Shown in pieces: positions 48,520-57,757 of a DNA stretch of 64,000 nt. The DNA comes from Bacteroides sp. GTDB lineage: Bacteria > Bacteroidota > Bacteroidia > Bacteroidales > Muribaculaceae. Position numbers and translations under genes: made by a program. The stretch is taken from contig JAMPEM010000008.1 of NCBI GenBank assembly GCA_023665145.1, positions 26,054-90,053 on the forward strand. Reading direction: 5' to 3'. The number at the start of each line of letters is the position of its first letter. Within the stretch, counting starts at the first letter, position 1. Under the pieces are notes generated by a model that was not told where the DNA came from, did not search any database, and saw only the letters and a list, made by a program, of their open reading frames with translations.

Positions 48520-49719
48520 ATGTATAGAAGTTTCGAAGACTTTAAGCAATTCATTTCAGACCATATTTCTGAAAATCCAAATATCTTACGACTAAAATAC
48601 GCTAAGAGTGACAAAATAATGTTTGGACGGTTTTCAGCAATAGATCAAATAGAAGCACGCCAAAAATCAGCAACTAAGATTCCTTCTTTTATAAAAAATA
48701 AGGATTTTATCTTTCCATCGATACTGTCTTCTGAACAGGCTTCAAATCAAGAGGTGGCAAAATATCATGCATCTTTAATTGATTCTGATAAAACTGTCTT
48801 GGATCTTACAACAGGTCTTGGAATAGATGCAATGACGATAGCTCGTAAAGTTAAGTATGTCACAGCAATAGAACGTTTTGAGGATTATACCGATGCATTG
48901 GTGCATAATATCCGAGCGATGAATATTGATAATATTGATATTATTAACGATGACTCTATAAAGTGGATTCAGAAAGAACCTCAGATATATGATGTAATAT
49001 TTGTGGATCCGGCACGACGTGGTGCGAATAATAGAAAAACTTTTGCGTTTGAAGATTGTGAACCGGATATAAAATCCAATCACGCCATACTAATGCAATA
49101 TTGCAAACGAATGATGATAAAGTCTTCTCCAATGCTTGACATAACTGCAATTACCAAGCAAATACCTCAGATTATCAACATTCATGTTGTATCCTATAAA
49201 GGGGAGTGTAAAGAGATTCTTATAGAATGTGTAAAGGATTATATTGGCAATATAACTGTAATTTGCGTCAATATCGGGGATGACAAAGTGATTTCTTCTT
49301 TCAAATTTCCTATAGAGATGGTATCTTCTACCCCCTCACATTATCTTACTACAGGCGATTATCTTAAATATCTCTATGAACCTAATGCCGAGATTATGAA
49401 GACAGGAGCTTGGAAAGCACTTTGCAATAGGTTTCCTGACTTGAATAAAATTGCCAAAAACACACATCTTTTCATGTCTGATACATTATACGATACTTTC
49501 CCGGGGAGAATTCTTGAGACTGAAATGGTTTTAACAAAATCAGATATTAATCATCTAAAAGGGGAAAGCATAAATATAGTATGCCGAAATTATCCCCTAA
49601 GTGCCGAAGCCATAAAAAATAAATTTAAATTTAAAGGAGATTCCTTTCGATTCATATATTGTTTTAAGAATTCCAAAGACAATCCAATTAGATTATTGGT
49701 AAAAAAACTTGTTAAATGA
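48520..49719 (+). CDS. Class I SAM-dependent methyltransferase with THUMP-like domain
   Basis: This 399-residue cytoplasmic protein has a Rossmann methyltransferase core: TVLDLTTGLGIDAM for the SAM glycine loop, VTAIERFE for the acidic residue, and VIFVDPARRGANN for the catalytic DPAR motif. It ends in a THUMP-like C-terminal region (about residues 300-399). This matches a Bacteroidetes-wide family annotated as THUMP-like methyltransferase. Its substrate, presumably RNA, is not known to me. It is divergent from the amidase gene and ends 92 nt before the convergent GT25 gene. Confidence 0.88.
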   Translation: MYRSFEDFKQFISDHISENPNILRLKYAKSDKIMFGRFSAIDQIEARQKSATKIPSFIKNKDFIFPSILSSEQASNQEVAKYHASLIDSDKTVLDLTTGLGIDAMTIARKVKYVTAIERFEDYTDALVHNIRAMNIDNIDIINDDSIKWIQKEPQIYDVIFVDPARRGANNRKTFAFEDCEPDIKSNHAILMQYCKRMMIKSSPMLDITAITKQIPQIINIHVVSYKGECKEILIECVKDYIGNITVICVNIGDDKVISSFKFPIEMVSSTPSHYLTTGDYLKYLYEPNAEIMKTGAWKALCNRFPDLNKIAKNTHLFMSDTLYDTFPGRILETEMVLTKSDINHLKGESINIVCRNYPLSAEAIKNKFKFKGDSFRFIYCFKNSKDNPIRLLVKKLVK

Positions 49720-49811
49720 TAGAAATCCTGCGTATAATAACAATTATACCATAATGGATAAACGCAAAATATAGTACTTGGCTAATAATGGCATTACCGA
49801 AAACACCAATC

Positions 49812-50564
49812 TTATCGGAGTCTGTAAAGAAGCTTTTTATAACAAAGCTTCAGGCGCCATAAATATTCTTCACGTCGAGCTTTTGTGGTATTGATGGCTG
49901 AATGGAACAGCCCGTTATGACTTCCCTGTGTGGCAATTGTGGGCTGACACCAAAGATATTGTATCAAACCACTATCTAAAAGGTATCGGTGAAAATGGTC
50001 AATGGGTTTGTGCATTCGCCTTGAGTCTACCTCATCAATAAGTATACGGGCAGCATTTTTGTCTATGTAATAACAGCCTGTCATGCGATCTCGGTCACCA
50101 CGATAAAGTACTTGTCCATGAATCCTTTTCGAATGTGGGACAAAACGCAGGCGTGTGTCCTCATAGTTTATCAGATAAGCTGTTTCAGGGTTTGAATTGT
50201 GCAAGACAGCTAATTCGCGCATCGATTTTTCAAAGATTGTCGGAAATTTTTTGTTAAGACATATATCGTCTTCCAAAACAAGCGCACCGTCCAGATTTCT
50301 ACTTATCACTTGCCGGCAGATTAGTATATGTTTCAACGCACAAGACAGTGCGGCAGGTGTCATATCATTATCCACTGAGAAATTTGCAGATAATACATTT
50401 TCTGTAAAATCAGTTATATCTCCGTCAAGCATATATTCAAACTCGACACCAAACCCATGCAACATGGCTTCAATGTGTCGGGCGCGATCCTCATATCCAG
50501 TCCGCACGTGCGCGACAAATATACCACCAGGCACATCAAAACTACATCTATTTCCCTTCCTCAT
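49812..50564 (-). CDS. Glycosyltransferase family 25 (LPS-type) protein
   Basis: This 250-residue protein has GIFVAHVRTGYEDRARHIEAML near the start (residues broken by the family turn), then GALVLEDDICL, the acidic sugar-nucleotide-binding motif of family 25. Later it has AYLINYEDTRL and TGCYYIDKNAARILI. These enzymes often transfer galactose or similar sugars to lipooligosaccharide or glycoproteins. It is alone between a methyltransferase gene (convergent) and folE (same strand, 51 nt upstream) and lies outside any glycan cluster. By eye it has more G/C than its neighbours, though I did not compute this; that may hint at transfer. Confidence 0.85.
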   Translation of the reverse strand: MRKGNRCSFDVPGGIFVAHVRTGYEDRARHIEAMLHGFGVEFEYMLDGDITDFTENVLSANFSVDNDMTPAALSCALKHILICRQVISRNLDGALVLEDDICLNKKFPTIFEKSMRELAVLHNSNPETAYLINYEDTRLRFVPHSKRIHGQVLYRGDRDRMTGCYYIDKNAARILIDEVDSRRMHKPIDHFHRYLLDSGLIQYLWCQPTIATQGSHNGLFHSAINTTKARREEYLWRLKLCYKKLLYRLR

Positions 50565-50615
50565 TCCACATCCTTTCTAAACAAGAATAAAATTTATTTC
50601 GTAAAATTTTTAAAA

Positions 50616-51200
50616 TTAATTCTTTAATAATCGCAGGAATTCCTCGCGCAAATATGGGTCGGATTCGAATTTCCCGGAATAATCAAGTGTTGTTGTAGCA
50701 GAATCTTGCTTCTCCACACCTCTCATTTTCATACATAAATGCTCGGCTGTACATTTCACAATGACACCATCATTGGGCAGAGCCTCTCTGAGAAGGTTAC
50801 AAACTTGGTAAGTTAGTCGTTCTTGCACTTGCAGCCTCCGAGCGAAGTTATCCACAATTCTTGCCAATTTTGAGAGTCCAATCATTTTCCCTTTGGGGAT
50901 ATAGCCGATTGATACTTTCCCGAAGAATGGCAATATGTGATGTTCACACATTGAATAAAACTCTATATCCTTCACAATAACCATACGAGAACCATCATGT
51001 TCGAAAACGGCTTTTTGAGCTATTTCCATTGGGTCCTGACGATATCCCATAGTTATGTCAATCATTGCTTTTGCAGCTCTTATAGGAGTCTTACGCAAGC
51101 CTTCGCGAGTAGGATCTTCTCCAATGAGTCGAAGTATCTCTGAATAGTGGGAAGCTATTTGCTCCACTAATTTCTCGTCATGATATTCTTTTCTGCTCAC
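50616..51200 (-). CDS. folE: GTP cyclohydrolase I
   Basis: This 194-residue enzyme converts GTP to dihydroneopterin triphosphate, the first step of folate and tetrahydropterin synthesis. Zinc ligands are in SMCEHHILPF (Cys, His) and KCTAEHLCM (Cys). VSIGYIPKGKMIGLSKLARIV and RLQVQERLT are typical family segments. It lies 106 nt after the SPOR-domain gene, with tpiA beyond, all on the minus strand. I recall the same trio as conserved in Bacteroidales. Confidence 0.97.
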   Translation of the reverse strand: MSRKEYHDEKLVEQIASHYSEILRLIGEDPTREGLRKTPIRAAKAMIDITMGYRQDPMEIAQKAVFEHDGSRMVIVKDIEFYSMCEHHILPFFGKVSIGYIPKGKMIGLSKLARIVDNFARRLQVQERLTYQVCNLLREALPNDGVIVKCTAEHLCMKMRGVEKQDSATTTLDYSGKFESDPYLREEFLRLLKN

Positions 51201-51306
51201 AGCGTTCTAATTATGATCAGAATATATTGATGTTAAAATTAGAGAAGAGAAATGGATTAATAATAATTTATTACAAATCAATTAAAAATATGATAAAATC
51301 AGATTT

Positions 51307-51867
51307 TTATTTTGGCACTATAGTGCATTTTACTGTACGCACTTCTCCAGCAAATTGTGGAAATGCACGTCTTATTTCAGCGGCAGCTTTAGAGGCTTCT
51401 GCGCTTGTTTTAAAATTACCTACCCGACAATACCAGTTAGGAGATTTCGAAAATATATATAGCTGACCTCTATACTTAGGGAATTTAGCGAGCACCATGC
51501 TGCCACGAGCTCTACAACGTGAAGATAAAGTGGCTTGGTTGCCTGCTTCGCCAAACACCTGAACCCTATATCCTTGATTGCTAACCTTCTCTTTCTTCCG
51601 TGAGGATTGTGAGGATGTATTTTTTTGTGGTGTTGGTTCCGAAAAAATCAACTCTAACACATCAGATGTAATATCTATTTCAATATTACCTTCTGATGCT
51701 TCTTCTATCCCTTCCACGAACAACTCTCCTTCGCTCTTATTATTTATATTCTCGGCAAAATTTGTGGTCGGATTTGACGAGTTCTGCTCAGCAAATAACA
51801 ACGTTGGTGTAACAAAAAAAATTGTTAAAATAATCAAAATCGAGTATATTCGGGATATCCTTAACAT
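51307..51867 (-). CDS. Exported SPOR-domain protein
   Basis: This 186-residue protein has a signal peptide (SIYSILIILTIFFVTPTLLFA). A Ser/Glu-rich linker follows, then a C-terminal SPOR domain (about residues 110-186) with GYRVQVFGEAGN, YCRVGNFKTSAEASKAAAEI and VRTVKCTIVP. SPOR domains bind denuded peptidoglycan at division sites. ATG 51867 is preferred over an in-frame ATG at 51930, because 51867 begins the signal peptide and the upstream part falls within a strong hairpin (51894-51935). It lies between tpiA and folE. Confidence 0.85.
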   Translation of the reverse strand: MLRISRIYSILIILTIFFVTPTLLFAEQNSSNPTTNFAENINNKSEGELFVEGIEEASEGNIEIDITSDVLELIFSEPTPQKNTSSQSSRKKEKVSNQGYRVQVFGEAGNQATLSSRCRARGSMVLAKFPKYRGQLYIFSKSPNWYCRVGNFKTSAEASKAAAEIRRAFPQFAGEVRTVKCTIVPK

Positions 51868-51893
51868 TTCTTGAGTTGTATTATAAAGCTTTT

Positions 51894-51935
51894 TATGTAT
51901 GTCAATTCCATCTTCGAAATGGAATGACATACATA
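51894..51935 (-). terminator. Hairpin between tpiA and the SPOR gene
   Basis: TATGTATGTCAATTCCAT (from 51894) pairs with ATGGAATGACATACATA (to 51935) with one bulged base. On the minus strand it lies 9 nt after the tpiA stop and before the SPOR start at 51867. It could partly terminate transcription or protect the tpiA message. Confidence 0.7.
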
Positions 51936-51944
51936 ATAGTATTT

Positions 51945-52700
51945 TTAATTAAAAGCTTCTACAATTCCTATAAAGGAATCTGCATTAAGAGCTGCTCCTC
52001 CAATCAATCCGCCATCTACATCAGGTTTTGAGAAAAGCTCCTTGGCGTTAGTTGGCTTACAGCTGCCGCCATAAAGTATAGATGTATTGTCTGCTACCTC
52101 TTTACCATATTTATCTGCAATCACTTCGCGGATGTGGGCATGCATATCTTGAGCTTGTTCTGCAGTCGCTGTTTTACCGGTTCCGATGGCCCATACCGGT
52201 TCGTATGCTATTATAATCTTACCAAAATCATCGGCAGAAAGTTCAAACAGAGCCTCTACCTGAGCTTTTACGACTTCATTATATGAACCGTTTTCGCGCT
52301 CTTCAAGCACTTCACCAACACAGAAAATGGGGGTCAAATTGTTGGCAAGAGCAATTTTTGTTTTAGAGAGAAGTTGCTCATTGTTTTCTCCAAAATATTG
52401 ACGACGTTCACTATGACCGAGTATTACATAGTTGGCACCTGTAGAAGCTACCATTGGCGCAGACACTTCTCCGGTATAAGCGCCCTTTTCATGTTCTGAG
52501 CAATTCTCAGCACCAAGTCCAAGAATAGTTCTATCAATAACGGCGCAAACAGAAGTAAGATGAGTGAACGGTACACAAACAACTACATCACAGTTATGTG
52601 CTTTACCTTTCAACTCAGCATTGACTTCCTTTGCGAGTTCAACTCCTTCAGCGAGCGTTGTGTTCATTTTCCAATTGCCCGCTACAATGTTTTTTCTCAT
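51945..52700 (-). CDS. tpiA: Triosephosphate isomerase
   Basis: This 251-residue TIM-barrel enzyme of glycolysis and gluconeogenesis interconverts dihydroxyacetone phosphate and glyceraldehyde 3-phosphate. Conserved parts are AGNWKMN (Asn/Lys), ILGHSERR (His), the catalytic Glu in [16 protein letters not shown], and YGGS..P / GGLIGGAAL. It is the first gene of the tpiA, SPOR, folE series with a good promoter upstream. In other Bacteroidales I recall DUF1599 and DoxX genes preceding it; here those are at 11-12.8 kb. Confidence 0.98.
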   Translation of the reverse strand: MRKNIVAGNWKMNTTLAEGVELAKEVNAELKGKAHNCDVVVCVPFTHLTSVCAVIDRTILGLGAENCSEHEKGAYTGEVSAPMVASTGANYVILGHSERRQYFGENNEQLLSKTKIALANNLTPIFCVGEVLEERENGSYNEVVKAQVEALFELSADDFGKIIIAYEPVWAIGTGKTATAEQAQDMHAHIREVIADKYGKEVADNTSILYGGSCKPTNAKELFSKPDVDGGLIGGAALNADSFIGIVEAFN

Positions 52701-52782
52701 CTTTAATACCTTTTAAGTGGCGAAAAACACAATGCGACTCAACAGTTGCACTTTGCTTTACGCCCCTGATAAAATTTCTTTG

Positions 52783-52813
52783 CAAAGATAATGCTTTTTT
52801 ATCATATATCAAA
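52783..52813 (-). promoter_or_regulatory. Promoter of tpiA
   Basis: On the minus strand TTTG (52813-52810) is followed after 19 nt by TATCTTTG (52790-52783). The leader to the tpiA start at 52700 is about 75 nt. Confidence 0.7.
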
Positions 52814-52884
52814 AATAAAATATAATATCTCAGTTATAATTTCCACATTATTAAATTGAAATTTCCAGCCTTAACTAGGTTATA

Positions 52885-52916
52885 TTTGCAAATTATGTGA
52901 AAATTTTGTATCTTTG
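52885..52916 (+). promoter_or_regulatory. Promoter of the S1/P1 nuclease operon
   Basis: TTTG at 52885-52888 is followed after 20 nt by TATCTTTG at 52909-52916, a full match to the consensus, with ATG 52948 about 30 nt downstream. Confidence 0.75.
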
Positions 52917-52947
52917 TAAAAGATTTTTCTAATAGGATTTTAAGGAT

Positions 52948-53748
52948 ATGAATAAATTATATTTAACTGCAGCCGTTGCATTAATTACATCATTATCTGC
53001 AGGGGCTTGGGGTCAAAAGGGTCATGACACTACTGCCTTTATTGCTGAAAATCATCTGACGGAAAAGAGTCGGAAAGCTATAAACGAACTTCTTGACGGC
53101 AAATCAATCGTATATTGGGCAAACTGGCTTGACAATGCATCCCATACGGCAGAATATGATTACACAAAAACTTGGCACTATAAAAATATTGATGATGGTA
53201 TAACATTTGAAGATGCTCCTCTCAACAAGAAAGGGGATATTGTATCTGCCCTTAACAAACAAATAGAAATTTTATCCAACCCTAAATCATCAAAAGAAAA
53301 GAAACAGCTTGCGCTCAAGATTGTCGTTCACCTGCTTGGGGATCTTCACCAACCTATGCACATGGGTCATGCCACCGATTTAGGAGGAAACAGAGTGCCG
53401 GTGTATTATTTTGAGCGCAAAACAAACCTTCATTCGGCTTGGGACAGCTCATTACCTGAAGCTGCTCATAAATGGTCATATACTGAGTGGCAATCGCAGT
53501 TGGACAGAGTATCGGATTCCGAGGAATCTGAAATCCTTAATGGCAATGTGGAAGATTGGGCAAAGGAAACTTACAAGATTTGCACAGATGTATATCGCAC
53601 TACTCCGGAAAACTATACTATAAAGTATGATTACATCGCTCAATGGACACCGATCATAGAGCAGCAATTTCTTAAAGCGGGACTTCGCTTGGCGGATATT
53701 CTAAACAAGGCATTTGATTCGGAATATATATCTCCTGCCAAAAAATGA
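52948..53748 (+). CDS. Exported S1/P1-family zinc nuclease
   Basis: This 266-residue nuclease is predicted to be cut after residue 20 (SAGA), so the mature protein begins W-G-Q-K-G-H. Mature Trp1 and His6 are exactly the N-terminal zinc ligands of P1 nuclease. Further ligands are in WLDNASH, WHYKNI, HLLGDLHQPMHMGH and HSAWDSSL. Family enzymes cut single-stranded DNA or RNA and remove 3' phosphates using three zinc ions, here outside the cytoplasm, perhaps to scavenge nucleotides. It overlaps the HsdR_N gene by 4 nt (ATGA). Confidence 0.95.
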   Translation: MNKLYLTAAVALITSLSAGAWGQKGHDTTAFIAENHLTEKSRKAINELLDGKSIVYWANWLDNASHTAEYDYTKTWHYKNIDDGITFEDAPLNKKGDIVSALNKQIEILSNPKSSKEKKQLALKIVVHLLGDLHQPMHMGHATDLGGNRVPVYYFERKTNLHSAWDSSLPEAAHKWSYTEWQSQLDRVSDSEESEILNGNVEDWAKETYKICTDVYRTTPENYTIKYDYIAQWTPIIEQQFLKAGLRLADILNKAFDSEYISPAKK

Positions 53749-54218
53749 ATCATTCCAAAGAGCCACAATGGGATCTTCCGCGTTACGACATGAAAATCGA
53801 ACGCCGAGGTAATCAGGTGAAAGTATTTGACCGTTGGAGGAAAAAGTATGTCGCACTTACACCGGAAGAATTCGTAAGACAACATTTTGCCAACTGGCTT
53901 TGCAACTATCTCCATTATCCGGACCCGCTGATTTCTAACGAAGTGTCAATCGTTTTAAATGACAATAAAAGACGGTGTGACACAATTGTTTACGGACAAG
54001 ATGGAAAGCCATTTATAATTGTAGAATATAAAGCACCTACAGTGTGTATTACTCAAGATGTTTTTGATCAAATAGTAAGATATAACATGGTGCTAAGGGC
54101 AAAATATATTGTAGTTTCCAATGGTTTGAATCATTATTGTTGTATCATTGATTATTCTTCTGAAACCTATCAATTCATACATTCAATACCGGACTATCTA
54201 AGTTTTAGCCTAAGCTGA
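53745..54218 (+). CDS. Stand-alone HsdR N-terminal (PD-(D/E)XK-like) domain protein
   Basis: This 157-residue cytoplasmic protein contains only the N-terminal domain family of type I restriction subunit R. The nuclease-fold residues are Asp in RRCDTIVYG and Glu/Lys in FIIVEYKAP, followed by a helix with Q..RYNMVLRAKYIVVSNG. No helicase motor is fused and no hsdM or hsdS gene is present, so it is not a restriction system by itself. I recall it as a conserved Bacteroidetes family of unknown role. It is coupled to the nuclease gene upstream, and a UvrD-type helicase gene follows after 28 nt. Confidence 0.85.
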   Translation: MNHSKEPQWDLPRYDMKIERRGNQVKVFDRWRKKYVALTPEEFVRQHFANWLCNYLHYPDPLISNEVSIVLNDNKRRCDTIVYGQDGKPFIIVEYKAPTVCITQDVFDQIVRYNMVLRAKYIVVSNGLNHYCCIIDYSSETYQFIHSIPDYLSFSLS

Positions 54219-54246
54219 AATTTATTGAACAGGTATTAAAAAATTT

Positions 54247-56607
54247 ATGTCAGAAAACGAAATAAATTATAACTACCTTGATCTGCTAAATCCCCAACAA
54301 CGTGCAGCTGTAGAATACAAAGACGGCCCGGCACTGGTCATAGCGGGAGCCGGATCCGGAAAAACTCGAGTCTTGACGTATAAGATTGTCGACCTTCTTG
54401 CCTATGGATATGAACCTTGGAGGGTACTGGCATTAACCTTTACCAATAAGGCAGCCAGGGAGATGAAGGAGCGAGTATCTGCCGTTGTCGGTGAAAAAGT
54501 AGCTCACAGATTATGGATGGGGACATTCCATAGCATTTTCCTCAGGATATTACGTCAACACGCTGATAAAATCGGGATGAACCCCGGATTTACCGTATAT
54601 GATTCAACCGATTCAAAATCATTGATTAAAAGCATAATAAAAGACCTTAATCTTGATGACAAGAAGTATAAGGCCAACACTATAGCTGCGGTAATATCCA
54701 ATGCAAAAAACGCACTAATAACACCGGGACAATACTTGGCAGACAAGACTTTCACAGACGCTGACAGACATGCATCCCGGCCCTTTACTGCAGAAATCTA
54801 TCGTCAATACGTAGTCAGGTGTAAATTAGCAAATGCAATGGATTTCGATGACATCCTAATGTATATGAACTTTTTGCTTCGAGACCATCCGGATGTCCTT
54901 CGTCATTATCAAGAATATTTCCGGTATATACTTGTTGATGAATATCAAGATACGAATTTTGCTCAACATCTTGTCATTTCTCAATTGGCAAAGATATCCG
55001 GGAAAGTATGTGTAGTGGGTGACGATGCTCAAAGCATTTACTCGTTCCGTGGTGCAAACATACATAATATTTTGAATCTCGAAAGACAATTTCCGGGACT
55101 AAAAATTTTTAAATTGGAGCGTAATTATCGTTCTACACAAAACATCATAAATGCAGCCGGTTCTCTAATAGACAAAAATACAAAACAAATGAAGAAACAT
55201 GTCTATTCAGAGAATGAAGAGGGTGAGCCAATAACTGTAATAAATACCTATTCAGATCTTGAGGAGGCAGCTCTTGTAGCTACAAGAATTCAACAATCGG
55301 TCTTGACACGACATGATTCATACGATGACTATGCAATTCTTTACAGGACTAATGCTCAGAGCCGTTCGCTTGAGGAAGCTCTGCGTAACAGGAATATACC
55401 ATATCGAATTTACGGAGGAATTGCGTTCTATCAAAGAAAGGAAGTAAAAGATGCCATCTGCTATTTCAGACTTGCAATCAACCCTGACGATGATGAGGCA
55501 TTACGACGTATCATCAATTATCCGGCAAGAGGTATTGGTGAAACAACCTTAAAAAAGCTGATATCGGCTGCAATGTCAAATAACGTAAGCATTTTTAATG
55601 TCATAAAGAATCTCGAAAAATACCAAGTTCCGGTAAACAAAGGAACAGCAGCAAAGCTCAAAGGATTTTCAGATATAATCTCTGATATTAATTTGATTGC
55701 TTTGTCCAAAGATGCATTGGATGTAGCACGTTATGTTTATGATAAAACAGGCATATTGAGAATTCTGACACACGATAAAACCCCGGAAGCTATAGCAAGA
55801 CAGGAGAACCTTACCGAACTTTTGTCTGCAATAAAGGTATTTGTAGACACAAAAACTCAAAGCGGTGAAGATGGAACAGATTTGAAAAGCTTTCTTTCAG
55901 AGGTTTTCCTCACCACAGATCAAGATCAACCGGATGACGATAATAATCCCAAAGTAACTTTGATGACAGTACATGCTTCCAAAGGACTGGAGTTCAAGCA
56001 TGTAATAATAATAGGAGTGGAGGAGGAATTATTTCCCTCAGCAATGTCAATGAGTGATTCCGATTCTGTGGAAGAAGAACGTCGACTAATGTATGTGGCC
56101 GTGACTCGTGCTAAAGAGACTTGTACCATCACATATGCCGGAACAAGATTCCGCAATGGACAAACAACCTTTTGTAGACCTTCTCGTTTCATCAAGGAGA
56201 TGAATCGCAAATATCTTAAAATCCATTCATCATCTTCAATCGGTATGAATAAGGGGTATACAAATCCCAAATCCAATTATTTTCGCCAAGATGAATCCCG
56301 CCAACCATTTAGTCTACAAAGCTATAAATCAAAAGAATCGGTTGATTCATCATTTATATCAAAAACGACACATACCAGACCTGTCAATGCCCCGACTTTT
56401 AAGCCCAATGTATCTGCAGGTGATTTCAAACACAGGTCTGCAGGGGAGCTTTACCCCGGGATGCGCATAGCTCATCAGATGTTTGGAGAGGGAATCATTC
56501 AGAACATTGAACGAAACAACTCTGAAGAAATAATTATAGTAGAATTTGCCAATGTGGGCACAAAACGACTCATGCTCCGTTTTGCACAATTAGCAATAAG
56601 AGACTAA
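54247..56607 (+). CDS. UvrD/PcrA-type ATP-dependent DNA helicase
   Basis: This 786-residue superfamily 1A helicase has the Q motif LLNPQQRAAVE, Walker A AGAGSGKTR (about residue 35), motif II VDEYQDTN, motif III GDDAQSIYSFRGA, motif IV ERNYRST, motif V VTLMTVHASKGLEF and motif VI EERRLMYVAVTRAK. The C-terminal GMRIAHQMFGEG.I region is the Tudor-like tail of PcrA. Family members unwind DNA in nucleotide excision and mismatch repair and clear proteins from DNA. nspC begins 2 nt after its stop, so they share a transcript. Confidence 0.96.
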   Translation: MSENEINYNYLDLLNPQQRAAVEYKDGPALVIAGAGSGKTRVLTYKIVDLLAYGYEPWRVLALTFTNKAAREMKERVSAVVGEKVAHRLWMGTFHSIFLRILRQHADKIGMNPGFTVYDSTDSKSLIKSIIKDLNLDDKKYKANTIAAVISNAKNALITPGQYLADKTFTDADRHASRPFTAEIYRQYVVRCKLANAMDFDDILMYMNFLLRDHPDVLRHYQEYFRYILVDEYQDTNFAQHLVISQLAKISGKVCVVGDDAQSIYSFRGANIHNILNLERQFPGLKIFKLERNYRSTQNIINAAGSLIDKNTKQMKKHVYSENEEGEPITVINTYSDLEEAALVATRIQQSVLTRHDSYDDYAILYRTNAQSRSLEEALRNRNIPYRIYGGIAFYQRKEVKDAICYFRLAINPDDDEALRRIINYPARGIGETTLKKLISAAMSNNVSIFNVIKNLEKYQVPVNKGTAAKLKGFSDIISDINLIALSKDALDVARYVYDKTGILRILTHDKTPEAIARQENLTELLSAIKVFVDTKTQSGEDGTDLKSFLSEVFLTTDQDQPDDDNNPKVTLMTVHASKGLEFKHVIIIGVEEELFPSAMSMSDSDSVEEERRLMYVAVTRAKETCTITYAGTRFRNGQTTFCRPSRFIKEMNRKYLKIHSSSSIGMNKGYTNPKSNYFRQDESRQPFSLQSYKSKESVDSSFISKTTHTRPVNAPTFKPNVSAGDFKHRSAGELYPGMRIAHQMFGEGIIQNIERNNSEEIIIVEFANVGTKRLMLRFAQLAIRD

Positions 56608-56609
56608 TC

Positions 56610-57755
56610 ATGTCTATAAAAACGCCATATTACATAGTTTACGAAGATAAGCTTCGACGTAACCTCGAATTGATAAGCGACATAGCTCGCAAGGCTGATA
56701 TAAAAATTATTATGGCCTTCAAAGCAAATGCGCTTTGGAAAACATTTCCAATAATTAAAGAATATTGCACATCATCTACAGCAAGTTCCCTTAATGAGAT
56801 GATGCTTTCGAGAGAATTTCTTGGAGACGATGTTCATACATATTGCCCCGTATATACAGATGACACTTTCCCAAAATTCTTAGAAGGCTCATCACATATC
56901 ACTTTTAATTCTCTTGCACAATTCCATAAATTCTATCCTCAGATAAAAGATTGGAACGAAACGAATCCGTATAAAAGAGTAAGTGCCGGCCTGAGAGTAA
57001 ATCCTAAATGTTCTGTAATTGAAACGGATATCTATAACCCTTGTGTCCCCGGCTCAAGATTTGGCGAGAAAGCTGAAATTTTAGAAAGTTTGCCAGACGG
57101 ATTGGAAGGGTTACATTTCCATGCTTTATGTGAATCAGACAGCAAAGATTTAGAGAAGGTATTAAAGAGTTTTGAATCACAATTCGGGCATCTTCTTTCC
57201 AAAATAAAATGGTTAAATATGGGAGGTGGCCACCTAATGACTCGAAAAGGGTATGATATTGATTTGCTTATCTCATTGATGCACGCGATGCATCAAAAAT
57301 ATCCACATCTGCAAATTATTATGGAACCGGGAAGTGCCTTTACATGGCAAACCGGTGATTTAGTCACAGAGGTGTTGGATGTAGTGGAAGACTCCGGTAT
57401 TCATACCGCCATAATAGATGCCAGTTTTGCCTGTCATATGCCGGATTGTCTTGAAATGCCCTATCAACCCGAAATACAGGAAGCTTTTCCTCTTGATTCC
57501 GGTAGCACTGGGTATAATTACCGTCTTGGGGGAAATTCTTGCTTGAGCGGAGATTTTGTGGGCGAATGGCAATTCAAAGACAAGTTAAAGCCCGGAAACA
57601 AACTTACCCTCAAGGACATGAATCATTATACTACGGTAAAAACAAATATGTTCAACGGAATACAACATCCCTCAATTTGGCTTAAACCAATAGATGGAGA
57701 ACCTGTCCTTTTAAGAGAATATACTTACGAAGATTATCGCAACAGGATGGATTGA
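56610..57755 (+). CDS. nspC: Carboxynorspermidine decarboxylase
   Basis: This 381-residue PLP enzyme of the alanine-racemase-fold decarboxylases makes spermidine or norspermidine from the carboxy form, through the route found in many gut Bacteroidetes. PLP Lys is in IMAFKANALW, His in GLHFHALCE, and the C-terminal GGNSCLSGD Cys serves as the second-subunit residue. VNPKCS and MEPGSAF are typical. The partner carboxyspermidine dehydrogenase is not in the window. It starts 2 nt after the helicase gene, and its stop overlaps the codons just before the next gene. Confidence 0.95.
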   Translation: MSIKTPYYIVYEDKLRRNLELISDIARKADIKIIMAFKANALWKTFPIIKEYCTSSTASSLNEMMLSREFLGDDVHTYCPVYTDDTFPKFLEGSSHITFNSLAQFHKFYPQIKDWNETNPYKRVSAGLRVNPKCSVIETDIYNPCVPGSRFGEKAEILESLPDGLEGLHFHALCESDSKDLEKVLKSFESQFGHLLSKIKWLNMGGGHLMTRKGYDIDLLISLMHAMHQKYPHLQIIMEPGSAFTWQTGDLVTEVLDVVEDSGIHTAIIDASFACHMPDCLEMPYQPEIQEAFPLDSGSTGYNYRLGGNSCLSGDFVGEWQFKDKLKPGNKLTLKDMNHYTTVKTNMFNGIQHPSIWLKPIDGEPVLLREYTYEDYRNRMD

Positions 57756-57757
57756 TT

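Noticed and set aside
51868-51930. Longer start for the SPOR protein at 51930
   Set aside because: It lies within the hairpin after tpiA and would place charged residues before an otherwise good signal peptide.
53745-54218. Type I restriction-modification system
   Set aside because: Only the HsdR N-terminal domain is present; there is no helicase motor fused to it, nor hsdM or hsdS genes, so a restriction system is not supported.
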